Shown here piece after piece: positions 1-6,954 of a stretch of DNA of 64,000 bases (within the stretch, counting starts at the first letter, position 1; every line of letters begins with the position of its first letter). The translations under genes and the position numbers were made by a program. The notes beneath the pieces are model-generated. The model was given only the letters and a program-made list of their open reading frames with translations. It was not told where the DNA came from and made no database searches. The stretch is from NCBI GenBank assembly GCA_017408585.1, contig JAFQUJ010000009.1:62001-126000 (forward strand), read 5' to 3'. The stretch comes from Clostridia bacterium (lineage in GTDB: Bacteria; Bacillota; Clostridia; Oscillospirales; CAG-272).

Positions 1-2
1 TT

Positions 3-1640
3 ATGAGAATAGATGATAAATTTTTCGAGGATGTTCTTGTTAAGCCCTCAGAGGATTTTTTAAAATTCATAGAAGCTTATCCGGATTTTAATACAAATCA
101 GCTCATTTACCGTGCCGGCTGGGAAAGCGGAAGAAGAGTTGCGATTTGTAAGTGTACTGCCTGTGGGCGTGAATTCTCGCAGGAGTATGTTTCAAATAAT
201 GATGAAAATTTTCCTCATACGTATTCAAAAGCCACTTTTGGCTTCCGCCATGAGGAATATGGTGATGTCATTTGTGGAAAAATGGACTGTTTATGTCCCG
301 TTTGTGGAGAGTCTGTTAGAGTTCTACATGTTAGCGATTTCGATAGAGGTGGTTATTATAGATTGGCTTATGAGTCTTTTTTAAAGGTCGAGGTCATAAA
401 GGGCGTGCTTTGCTTTTTTCAATATAATTCAGAGCGTTATGTAGATAAGGATGGAAAAAGGCGGATATATACATCCGTAAGCCGTTCTAATGCTTATACG
501 AAACGACATAAAAAGACAGTTGTTGAAAATCCGTATAAGTGCGACTCGTGGCACGTTAATCAAAAATATGTAACTTATATTACAGGGTTTGATTCTACAA
601 GAATTTTTCCTTTTACGGACGATATGTTTATCGGTACCGACTTTGAAAACGCAAAGCTTGAAAAATATCTTTTTTCAGGCGGGAAGGTTTACCCTGCTTA
701 TTATGTCCTTACATATTTAAAGCATCCGAATGTGGAAAATCTTGTAATGAATGGCGCTTCGTATTATTTAAGTGATAGATTAAATTACGCCTTTGAATAT
801 TATTATACCAAGGAAAATATAGACGGAATTGACTTTTCCGAGAATAGACCCTCAAAAATGCTTGGCTTGAATAAGGATGATTTTAAAGTTTTTATAGATA
901 ATCGTTTGGATTATTATTTTTTGAACTTTTATCTTGAAAATAAAAGCTTGTTTTCCTTAGAGGAGCTTTGTTTTATGAAGAAGGTTGAAGATGTTTATGG
1001 AATTAAGCAGATTATCAAGGATAAGTTTAACCCGGTTAAAATTTGTCGTTATCTTTTAAGGCAGCGGGAGCGTTCCTTGCTCATAAATTATCAGTACCTT
1101 AAGGATTATTGGAATTTATCTAAAAAGGTTGGCATTCCTATAACAGATAAAAACAGATTTCCGAAAAATCTTAAGGGATTGCACGATAATTTTACAGCTC
1201 GTATTGAGCAAGAAAAAAGAGATTCTCTAAAAAACAAATATGAGCAGCGCCTGAAGGTGCTTGAAAAGTTTTCTTTTGAAAAAGGTGGACTTCTTATCAG
1301 GCCCTGTGCTTCTGATACCGAGTTGTTTAATGAGGGTAAAAAGCTTGATCATTGTGTTTATGGATATGCAAAGAGTCATTGTGATGGCAATACAGCTATA
1401 TTTTTTCTTCGTATGAAAAAATATCCGGACAAGCCATATTATACGGTTGAATTTAATGAAAAGGCTATTTCAATAAAGCAAAATCATGGATATAAGAACG
1501 ATATGCACGGAACTAAGCCGAAGCCCCCTGAGGTTTTGGCGTTTATTGAAGATTGGTTAAAATATTGCAGAAAAGTAAAGGAGTTAGGAAATGGAAAATC
1601 AAGTAATAAAGCAAGAAAAGCAAGAGTTGCAAGTGCGTGA
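3..1640 (+). CDS. PcfJ-like protein of a mobile element
   Basis: A 545-residue protein whose C-terminal third (about residues 420-525) resembles PcfJ-like proteins of conjugative plasmids and phages, including a conserved DHCVYGYA-type stretch and a YYTVEF strand before a short basic tail. The N-terminal part has two CxxC pairs (CTACG and CPVCG, about residues 50-100) that could bind zinc. The role of PcfJ proteins is not well established; they travel with replication and transfer genes. It is the first gene of the left operon of the element and its 3' end overlaps the next gene by 50 bp. The ATG at position 3 is only two bases from the window edge, so the true start could lie upstream. Family assignment is from recalled motif similarity and is moderately sure. 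Confidence 0.65.
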   Translation: MRIDDKFFEDVLVKPSEDFLKFIEAYPDFNTNQLIYRAGWESGRRVAICKCTACGREFSQEYVSNNDENFPHTYSKATFGFRHEEYGDVICGKMDCLCPVCGESVRVLHVSDFDRGGYYRLAYESFLKVEVIKGVLCFFQYNSERYVDKDGKRRIYTSVSRSNAYTKRHKKTVVENPYKCDSWHVNQKYVTYITGFDSTRIFPFTDDMFIGTDFENAKLEKYLFSGGKVYPAYYVLTYLKHPNVENLVMNGASYYLSDRLNYAFEYYYTKENIDGIDFSENRPSKMLGLNKDDFKVFIDNRLDYYFLNFYLENKSLFSLEELCFMKKVEDVYGIKQIIKDKFNPVKICRYLLRQRERSLLINYQYLKDYWNLSKKVGIPITDKNRFPKNLKGLHDNFTARIEQEKRDSLKNKYEQRLKVLEKFSFEKGGLLIRPCASDTELFNEGKKLDHCVYGYAKSHCDGNTAIFFLRMKKYPDKPYYTVEFNEKAISIKQNHGYKNDMHGTKPKPPEVLAFIEDWLKYCRKVKELGNGKSSNKARKARVASA

Positions 1641-2553
1641 AATATCGGTTATAACCGATGAAATAATTAGTCTAAAGGCTCAGGCTAATAATATGATGCT
1701 TATGTATGCTATTGAGGTAGGTCGTAGGCTCGTAGAGGCTAAGGCTATGCTTCCTCACGGTGAGTGGGGCACTTGGCTTAGAGAAAAGGTTGATTTTTCT
1801 CAAAGGACTGCAAATAATCTTATGAATATTTATGAGGAATACGGTAAAAATTCAAATTCGCAATTGATTGCGAATTTGAATTATACAAAGGCTGTTAGAC
1901 TTCTCGTCCTTTCGGAAGATGAACGAGAGGAATTTGTTCAAGAAAATAATATTGATGATATGACTGTTAAGGAACTTGAAAAGGCTTTACAAGAGCGTGA
2001 TGAGGCTCTTGCAAAGCTTAAATTGAGTGAAGAAAATAATACTTTAATTGAAGACCTAAAGAGAAAGCTTGAAGAAGCAAATGAAAATATTCGAGAGTTA
2101 GATAAAAAAGCTGAGGCTATGGCCGGTAAGGCTCTTAAGGCTGAGCAAGAGCTTGAAGAGAGATTAGCCGAAATTCAGTCCTTAAGGGATAATCCAGAGG
2201 TTTCTCAAGAGGTTATTGATAGACTTAAAGCGGAAGCTCTTGAGGCTTCTAAGAATGCTATTGAAGAAGAGCGTTTAAAAAATGCTGAGGCTATTGAAAA
2301 AGCAAAGGAAGCAAAGAAAAGAGCCGAGGAAAGCGCTAAAACGCTAAAGACTCAAATTGAGGAGCTTGAGAAGAGGGTAAAACTATCAAGTCCTGATGTA
2401 ATGGAATTCAAGTTCTTATTTGACCGTCTTCAGAAGGATGCAAGTGAGCTTTTTAAAGTAATGGTTAAGGTTAAAGAAAATGATACCGAAATATATGGTA
2501 AGCTGGCAAGCGCTCTTATTGCGTTTTTTAACCAAGGCTTAAGTAGGTGTTGA
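1591..2553 (+). CDS. DUF3102-type coiled-coil protein
   Basis: 320 residues. Residues about 20-75 (start of the conserved block EVGRRLVEAKAMLPHGEW, then FSQRTANNLM) match the DUF3102 pattern found in phage and plasmid proteins. The remainder (about 130-270) is a long charged heptad-like region rich in Glu, Lys and Ala, predicted to form a coiled coil, followed by a short conserved-looking tail. DUF3102 proteins are often encoded beside replication or partition genes; a DNA-binding or scaffolding role is inference. The gene starts inside the 3' end of the PcfJ-like gene with a TAGGA ribosome site just upstream and is followed at one base by the next gene, so it is part of the same operon. Confidence 0.7.
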   Translation: MENQVIKQEKQELQVREISVITDEIISLKAQANNMMLMYAIEVGRRLVEAKAMLPHGEWGTWLREKVDFSQRTANNLMNIYEEYGKNSNSQLIANLNYTKAVRLLVLSEDEREEFVQENNIDDMTVKELEKALQERDEALAKLKLSEENNTLIEDLKRKLEEANENIRELDKKAEAMAGKALKAEQELEERLAEIQSLRDNPEVSQEVIDRLKAEALEASKNAIEEERLKNAEAIEKAKEAKKRAEESAKTLKTQIEELEKRVKLSSPDVMEFKFLFDRLQKDASELFKVMVKVKENDTEIYGKLASALIAFFNQGLSRC

Positions 2554-2554
2554 T

Positions 2555-2794
2555 ATGCTAATAAAATTAAAATTACAAGATTTACTCTTTGTTCTCAAAG
2601 ATGATGTTCGCATTGAATATTTTGTTCAAAATATCAGGAGTGAAGATTTTGAGTATATAAAAAAGTTTCAAGGCACCGTTGCTATGCTAAGAGAGCGACG
2701 CTTTATAGTGCAGGGCGCTTCAAACTCGTACATATCGTATTTTAATTTGCGCGGAAATGAGCAAACAGGTTACACCGTTTGCGTGGGGGTGTAA
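2555..2794 (+). CDS. hypothetical protein, paralogue of the next gene
   Basis: 79 residues, no recognised domain. The N-terminal 22 residues (LIKLKLQDLLFVLKDDVRIE) align with the N-terminus of the downstream gene (VKVKMCDLLSVINPRTRVRL), so the two are probably tandem duplicates. It has no signal peptide or membrane helix. It is tightly placed between the DUF3102 gene and its paralogue (a single base to the TAA/GTG junction), which supports cotranscription. Function unknown. Confidence 0.6.
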   Translation: MLIKLKLQDLLFVLKDDVRIEYFVQNIRSEDFEYIKKFQGTVAMLRERRFIVQGASNSYISYFNLRGNEQTGYTVCVGV

Positions 2795-2795
2795 T

Positions 2796-3029
2796 GTGAA
2801 GGTAAAAATGTGTGATTTACTTAGTGTAATTAATCCTCGAACAAGAGTTAGGCTTACTATAGTATATCCTAATGATTCTTTTGTTTACGAGGCTTCTTTA
2901 TCTGATTTTTTGAAATCTCAATATTATCGTATATTTTGGGATGCGCTTGTTGAATTTAACATATCCGGTGCGATATCCGCTTTTATTTTAGATATAACTG
3001 TTAAAGGGGGGCTTGAAAATGATATTTAG
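2796..3029 (+). CDS. hypothetical protein, paralogue of the previous gene
   Basis: 77 residues from a GTG start. I chose this GTG because a GGGGGTG ribosome site lies four bases upstream and because the N-terminus then aligns with that of the preceding gene; a longer frame from 2757 would read through the 3' end of the preceding gene. No domain recognised. The stop overlaps the start of the following initiator-like gene, showing translational coupling. Confidence 0.6.
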   Translation: MKVKMCDLLSVINPRTRVRLTIVYPNDSFVYEASLSDFLKSQYYRIFWDALVEFNISGAISAFILDITVKGGLENDI

Positions 3030-3792
3030 AGTTGAAAAAACAAAAGGATTTACTGTAATGTCTAATTATCATTTGAGGGATAAAAATTTATCCCTTAAGG
3101 CTAAGGGCTTGCTCTCTGTTATGATTTCTCTTCCTGATGACTGGGATTACAGCATCAAGGGATTAAAGAAGCTTTGTAAAGAAGGAAAAAATTCTATAAT
3201 GAGAATTTTGCAGGAATTAGAATCCTTTAATTACTTGGAAAGAAAGCAAACTTTTGATAAGAAAAAGCGTTTTAAGGGCTGTCTTTATATTATTTATGAG
3301 TTTCCTAAAATACCGTGTCCCTATTTTGAGGATACGGAAAATCCGTGTCCCCATTTTGAGGATACGGAAAATGGGGATACAAATAAATTACTAAATAAAG
3401 TAACTACTAATAAACAAAGTACTAATATATTAAGTACTGATGTTGATGTTGGCTACCAAGAGTCGCATCCTGTTGAGCTTGGAGAGCAACAGCAACAGCC
3501 GGAGGATTTCATTTTTGTCGGTACAGATAAAAATGTTAGAGTTCGCAAATCGTTTTACGAAACATTTAAAAATACATATTCGTATTATAACCTTGTTTTT
3601 AATGCTCTTTCGGAGTATAAAACAAAAAATCATATCACAGCTCATGTGATGGATGAAAAATATTTGTCAGAGTGGGCAGTTACTGACAAAGAAAGGTTTG
3701 AGTATCAGTTTTCAAAAGGGTCATTTGATGTAGATGATTTTTTTGAAGCGGCGCTTAAGCATTCTTATCAAAGACATAACACGGAGGGTTAA
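3019..3792 (+). CDS. helix-turn-helix protein, replication-initiator-like
   Basis: 258 residues. The N-terminal 90 residues (MIFRVEK, then NYHLRDKNLSLKAKGLLSVM and a basic helix ending in LERK) have the winged-helix pattern common in phage and plasmid replication initiators of Firmicutes and in DnaD-type primosome proteins. A central low-complexity stretch (about 100-150) carries two copies of a CPxFEDTEN repeat. The C-terminal part is unlike anything I recognise. The ATG at 3019 was chosen because an AAAGGGGGG site lies eight bases upstream. Since an HUH initiator is also present near 14.7 kb, this protein may regulate or load helicase rather than initiate; that is inference. Confidence 0.6.
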   Translation: MIFRVEKTKGFTVMSNYHLRDKNLSLKAKGLLSVMISLPDDWDYSIKGLKKLCKEGKNSIMRILQELESFNYLERKQTFDKKKRFKGCLYIIYEFPKIPCPYFEDTENPCPHFEDTENGDTNKLLNKVTTNKQSTNILSTDVDVGYQESHPVELGEQQQQPEDFIFVGTDKNVRVRKSFYETFKNTYSYYNLVFNALSEYKTKNHITAHVMDEKYLSEWAVTDKERFEYQFSKGSFDVDDFFEAALKHSYQRHNTEG

Positions 3793-3794
3793 AT

Positions 3795-4202
3795 ATGAAA
3801 AAGAAGGATAAGAAGGTTGAATTTGTGAAAATTCATTCTCTTGTGGGGATTCGTAGACAACGAGATATTATAAGAGATCATTATATCGAAAAAAGGTGTA
3901 ATAAACGAATTGAAAAGACGGGAAAAAGTAGCGAGTTTGCTATTGAGTTTTCAATTAATTTAAAGTTTTTTATGGCTCGTCTTAAAGTGACTGAAAGCGA
4001 GTTGGGAGAAAGGCTTGGTGTATCACAACAAACTGTTAGCAGATGGGTTTCTGGTGTTTGCGAACCAAGCTTTGCAAAGCTTCTTGAAATTTGCTTTTTT
4101 CTAAGAACTACACCAGATAAGATTTTGGGCTACAACAAGTATTTTAATAGCAAAGTAGCTCCTTATATAAAAATGCTTATGTCTGGAGGTGAAAAACAAT
4201 AA
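3795..4202 (+). CDS. XRE-family DNA-binding protein
   Basis: 135 residues with a lambda-repressor-like HTH at about 55-110 (ESELGERLGVSQQTVSRWVS followed by a PSFAKLLEIC helix). The N-terminal 45 residues are strongly basic. Such proteins are typical repressors or copy-control factors of prophages and plasmids; here it sits inside the operon rather than divergent from it, so it may autoregulate the operon. The stop overlaps the next start in a TAATG junction. Confidence 0.8.
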   Translation: MKKKDKKVEFVKIHSLVGIRRQRDIIRDHYIEKRCNKRIEKTGKSSEFAIEFSINLKFFMARLKVTESELGERLGVSQQTVSRWVSGVCEPSFAKLLEICFFLRTTPDKILGYNKYFNSKVAPYIKMLMSGGEKQ

Positions 4203-4402
4203 TGTGCGAGAAAAGATGCGAAAGCTATTGCGGTGTATCTTGCATAGATGGATCCTGTCCTATAGCAAATCGTGAGGAATATGCCGAGCGAGGTTATGAT
4301 GTCATTAGGGATTGCAGTGAATGTTATCGCTATGAGGGTTGCGAAGACTGTTATTTTGAAGGAACTGAAGATTGTCCCGAGTTTAAAAAAAGGGGGGTGT
4401 AG
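4202..4402 (+). CDS. small cysteine-rich protein
   Basis: 66 residues with twelve cysteines in clustered CxxxC, CxxC-like spacings (CEKRCESYCGVSC, CSECYRYEGCEDC). It is acidic and has no signal peptide. Proteins of this shape are common in clostridial prophages and are presumed zinc- or metal-binding, but none has a firm function that I can name. Translationally coupled to the XRE gene. Confidence 0.6.
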   Translation: MCEKRCESYCGVSCIDGSCPIANREEYAERGYDVIRDCSECYRYEGCEDCYFEGTEDCPEFKKRGV

Positions 4403-4405
4403 AAA

Positions 4406-4678
4406 ATGCCTAAAAGTATAAAGGATTTAATTATAGAGTGCAGGAAGCACGGAACGACAAATGGCGCTTGCGTTGGATTTCATCATATCTTATTTGATGA
4501 GGTAGCGGACAGGCTTGAGGGCCTTGCTCGAAGAGAGGAAGATATAAAGGCTAAGGCTTATGTTGAGGTCTTTGAGGAGTTTAAGCGAAACGCTTATACA
4601 AATATTCTTCCAGGCTCATATGTGGTCCAAAAGAATGTTTATGAACTTCTTGAGAAAAAGTTTTTGGGTAATAAATAA
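4406..4678 (+). CDS. hypothetical protein
   Basis: 90 residues, no recognised domain, mostly helical and charged, preceded by an AAAGGGGGGTG site. It lies three bases after the cysteine-rich gene and ten bases before the next gene, so it belongs to the same operon. Function unknown. Confidence 0.6.
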   Translation: MPKSIKDLIIECRKHGTTNGACVGFHHILFDEVADRLEGLARREEDIKAKAYVEVFEEFKRNAYTNILPGSYVVQKNVYELLEKKFLGNK

Positions 4679-4688
4679 GGGGGTAAAT

Positions 4689-5051
4689 ATGGATAAAATA
4701 CTTTTGTTGTTTCAGCGTATTGGCATAATTTCATTGGTTGCTCTTATTTTTGTTATTTGTCTTTGCCTTTTTATAGAGCATATTAAGTTTGAATATGATT
4801 GCAAAAAGAGTTCGTCTGATGTCAAAAAAACAAAAAGAAAAAAACCTAAGTTTTTTGTGGCTGTTAGTTTTGGTCGAATATATTCTTTGTCTACCGAGTG
4901 TTATTTTAGCGTTGAAGGTAAGGTTCTTGTTGGCGATTTTGTTTTAGGATATTTGCCAAATGGAACGCTAAAATTACTTACTGTTTCGAATTGTTGTTAT
5001 CACGCTTGTGATAAACAATCTGTTGTGTATTTTAAGGTGGAAGCGGAATGA
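4689..5051 (+). CDS. small single-span membrane protein
   Basis: 120 residues with one clear hydrophobic helix at about 9-32 (IISLVALIFVICLCLFI), a lysine-rich linker (about 45-58) and a beta-rich C-terminal domain. The start follows an AAGGGGGT site; the longer frame upstream only shadows the preceding gene. No family recognised. It could be a membrane-anchored accessory protein of the element. The stop overlaps the next start (ATGA). Confidence 0.6.
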   Translation: MDKILLLFQRIGIISLVALIFVICLCLFIEHIKFEYDCKKSSSDVKKTKRKKPKFFVAVSFGRIYSLSTECYFSVEGKVLVGDFVLGYLPNGTLKLLTVSNCCYHACDKQSVVYFKVEAE

Positions 5052-5269
5052 TAAAAATTTTTGCTAATATTAGATTATGGCTTTATAAGAGAGAGTTTAA
5101 GAGATATTTTAAAAAGAATCCTTTGGCTTATGCCTCTATTCTTTATGTTAAGCAATTTCCGCGTTTACCTAGTTATAGAGAATTCTTGGCAAATTATAAT
5201 GAAATTGCAAAGGAATATAATTTTGATGAAAAGAGATTGTATTTTGCTGATAAAACAGCACGGTTATAA
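5048..5269 (+). CDS. hypothetical protein
   Basis: 73 residues, rich in aromatic and basic residues (YKREFKRYFKKNP near the N-terminus). It begins in a four-base ATGA overlap with the membrane-protein gene, so expression is coupled. No domain recognised. Confidence 0.5.
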   Translation: MIKIFANIRLWLYKREFKRYFKKNPLAYASILYVKQFPRLPSYREFLANYNEIAKEYNFDEKRLYFADKTARL

Positions 5270-5281
5270 AGGAGGGTGTTT

Positions 5282-5584
5282 ATGACAATCAACCAAGTTC
5301 GTGAGGAGCTTAAGGATGTAAAAATATTTTATGCTCGTAAGGATTTTATTGATAATTTTGTGGATAACAATGTAATTGCTCGTATAAAGGAAAATGTTCA
5401 AAAATACGATACATTGATTTTGTGCGCTCCGGAAAAGCTTTTCAATCTTTATGTAGCTCTATACCGTGAAGGTTATTCTCAGTTTTCTTATTCAAAACAA
5501 ACAGGGCATCACGAAAGGTATATTCAAAGGTTAAATAAAGAGCTTTTAGAATACTTTTTAAATCAAATTAAGAGGCAGGCTTGA
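5282..5584 (+). CDS. phage-type transcriptional regulator, sigma region-4-like
   Basis: 100 residues. The arrangement of an N-terminal helix with YARKDF, a central LYVALYREG segment and a C-terminal helix HERYIQRLNKELLEYF recalls phage late regulators of the ArpU/RinA kind, whose C-terminus is a sigma region-4-like HTH. ATG 5282 has AAAGGAGG seven bases upstream. It is the last gene of the left operon and its stop codon lies inside the terminator stem. A role in switching on the downstream structural genes is plausible but inferred from position. Confidence 0.45.
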   Translation: MTINQVREELKDVKIFYARKDFIDNFVDNNVIARIKENVQKYDTLILCAPEKLFNLYVALYREGYSQFSYSKQTGHHERYIQRLNKELLEYFLNQIKRQA

Positions 5585-5600
5585 CCTGCTTCTTTTTTTG
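5571..5600 (+). terminator. intrinsic terminator of the left operon
   Basis: Stem AGGCAGG / CCTGCTT around a five-base loop, followed by seven T. It overlaps the stop codon of the preceding gene and separates the regulatory operon from the downstream module. Confidence 0.75.
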
Positions 5601-5609
5601 TTAGGTTGT

Positions 5610-5676
5610 GAAAAGGTCGGGAAAAGGTCGGGTTTTGTGGGGGAAAAGGTCGGTATTTCTATCGTTGAAAGGTCGG
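5610..5676 (+). repeat. four iteron-like AAAGGTCGG repeats
   Basis: GAAAAGGTCGG occurs at 5610-5620, 5621-5631 and 5643-5653, and a fourth copy GAAAGGTCGG at 5667-5676. They are directly repeated in the same orientation in a 270-bp gene-free spacer. Iterons of this kind bind replication initiators or activators. The rest of the spacer to 5857 holds small inverted repeats but no other clear signal. Confidence 0.7.
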
Positions 5677-5856
5677 GGTACTTTCATGTTATTGTTAAAT
5701 TGTAGCAAGGATATGGCGACGAAATGATGAGTGCACGCATCAAAGAATGTCGCACCGGCACAATGCCGAATTAAAAGCGCTACAGGGAAAATTGAATTAG
5801 CTCGGTAAGAGCAAAAAAATAAAAAATAAAAGAAGGGATTAAAAAAAGTGAAGTAA

Positions 5857-6300
5857 ATGCCAGAAAAGAAAGAAAAGGTAGCTGAAGCTGTAGTAGCTCC
5901 ACAAAACAATGCTGTAATTCTTAAAATTGAAAGAGAGGAATTTGTAAGTATCAAGTCAGGTGTAAAGGGATTTGATTATTTCCTCTCCGGCGAGGCGAGA
6001 GGGCGAAAATTCAAGGTTAAGCTTGTTCCGCCTAAGAAGGAGAAGATTAAGGACATCGGTGTATATGAAATACTCGATATCATTTTCAATGGAAATCTTT
6101 CCTGCGACCTTCGCGTCGAGCATAATGAAATGGAAGATCCAAATAATAAGGGGCAAATGATTTCTTATAATTCTTATGTCGTCTTCTCTAAGGATGAGGA
6201 TACCGGTGTAACTTACGAATGTAAGGTTGTTCCCGATCAATATTCTGATAAGGTTAAGATGGACATAATCCTGCAGCTTCTTGGAAAAACTGCTCAATAA
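5857..6300 (+). CDS. cytosolic element protein, candidate ssDNA-binding (pV-like) protein
   Basis: 147 residues, basic N-terminus, beta-strand-rich with alternating hydrophobic residues and several aromatic positions (FDYFLS, YNSYVVF), no signal peptide. I recognise no family. Three things suggest a pV-like packaging protein: size and beta character, the position immediately before a membrane-anchored small protein and a terminator (as gene V in Ff phages), and codon use with more C- and A-ended codons than the flanking element genes, resembling the host's strongly expressed nifJ. No good ribosome site is visible near the ATG. The function is an inference. Confidence 0.45.
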   Translation: MPEKKEKVAEAVVAPQNNAVILKIEREEFVSIKSGVKGFDYFLSGEARGRKFKVKLVPPKKEKIKDIGVYEILDIIFNGNLSCDLRVEHNEMEDPNNKGQMISYNSYVVFSKDEDTGVTYECKVVPDQYSDKVKMDIILQLLGKTAQ

Positions 6301-6343
6301 AAATTAAGACTGCTAATAAAACGAAAAAACATGAGGTGAAAAC

Positions 6344-6886
6344 ATGGCAAAAAGAAAAATCTTTGGAACGAGAGCTGGCATTATTGCTATAGCTGTGCTA
6401 ATTGCTGTTGGCTTGTCGGCTTTGTTTGGTTTTATAACCAAGGGATTTACTGATTTCGATGTAAGAGAGGTTAACCCTGATAACCTTATCAATGTCGAGG
6501 CATATAACGATACGCTTGAGGATAAGCGTGATGATGGACTTGAGATAACTGTATCAGAGCAAGGCGAGATTGCTGTATCAGGTAAAAACAAGACTGAGGC
6601 AGATGTTAAAATTGCTATCCAGGATGTAACTCTTGAGGTTGGTAAGTATACAATCAGCTCAGGCGTTAAGAATACAGATGAGGATACATATTATCTTTCA
6701 ATCGTAAATGGCGAGGAAACCATCATTGCAGATATGGAAGAGGATTCAACCTTCACTATTACTACTAACGATACAACCTGCACAGTATATATCGTTGTTT
6801 GTGCTGGTGAAAATGTTGACGCAACCTTCCGTCCTGTACTTGTTGAAGGTTCAAGTGCTGGCGACTTTTATACCATCGGTAAATAA
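6344..6886 (+). CDS. membrane-anchored structural protein candidate (coat-like)
   Basis: 180 residues. Residues 1-10 are basic, 11-33 form one hydrophobic helix (IIAIAVLIAVGLSALFGFI), and the remaining 145 residues are an acidic, threonine-rich, beta-type extracellular domain. A GAGGTGA site precedes the ATG. The gene has host-like codons and is followed at once by a strong terminator, features of the most expressed structural gene. In filamentous phages this position belongs to the major coat gene, but a 50-residue coat is usual and this protein is far larger, so it may instead be a pilin-like or accessory envelope protein. Confidence 0.45.
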   Translation: MAKRKIFGTRAGIIAIAVLIAVGLSALFGFITKGFTDFDVREVNPDNLINVEAYNDTLEDKRDDGLEITVSEQGEIAVSGKNKTEADVKIAIQDVTLEVGKYTISSGVKNTDEDTYYLSIVNGEETIIADMEEDSTFTITTNDTTCTVYIVVCAGENVDATFRPVLVEGSSAGDFYTIGK

Positions 6887-6901
6887 GTAACTGTTAATAA
6901 T

Positions 6902-6937
6902 AAAAAACAGGCTAATTTAATAGTTAGCCTGTTTTTT
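6902..6937 (+). terminator. strong intrinsic terminator after the coat-like gene
   Basis: AAAAAACAGGCTAA and TTAGCCTGTTTTTT form a 14-bp perfect stem with an eight-base loop. It separates the high-expression pair (5857-6886) from the following large secreted-protein gene, in the same place as the central terminator of Ff phages. Confidence 0.9.
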
Positions 6938-6954
6938 AGGAAGGTGAGATAAAA

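Noticed and set aside
5601..5954. Minus-strand frame through the iteron spacer.
   Set aside because: It crosses the iterons and the start of the following plus-strand gene; composition is not protein-like.
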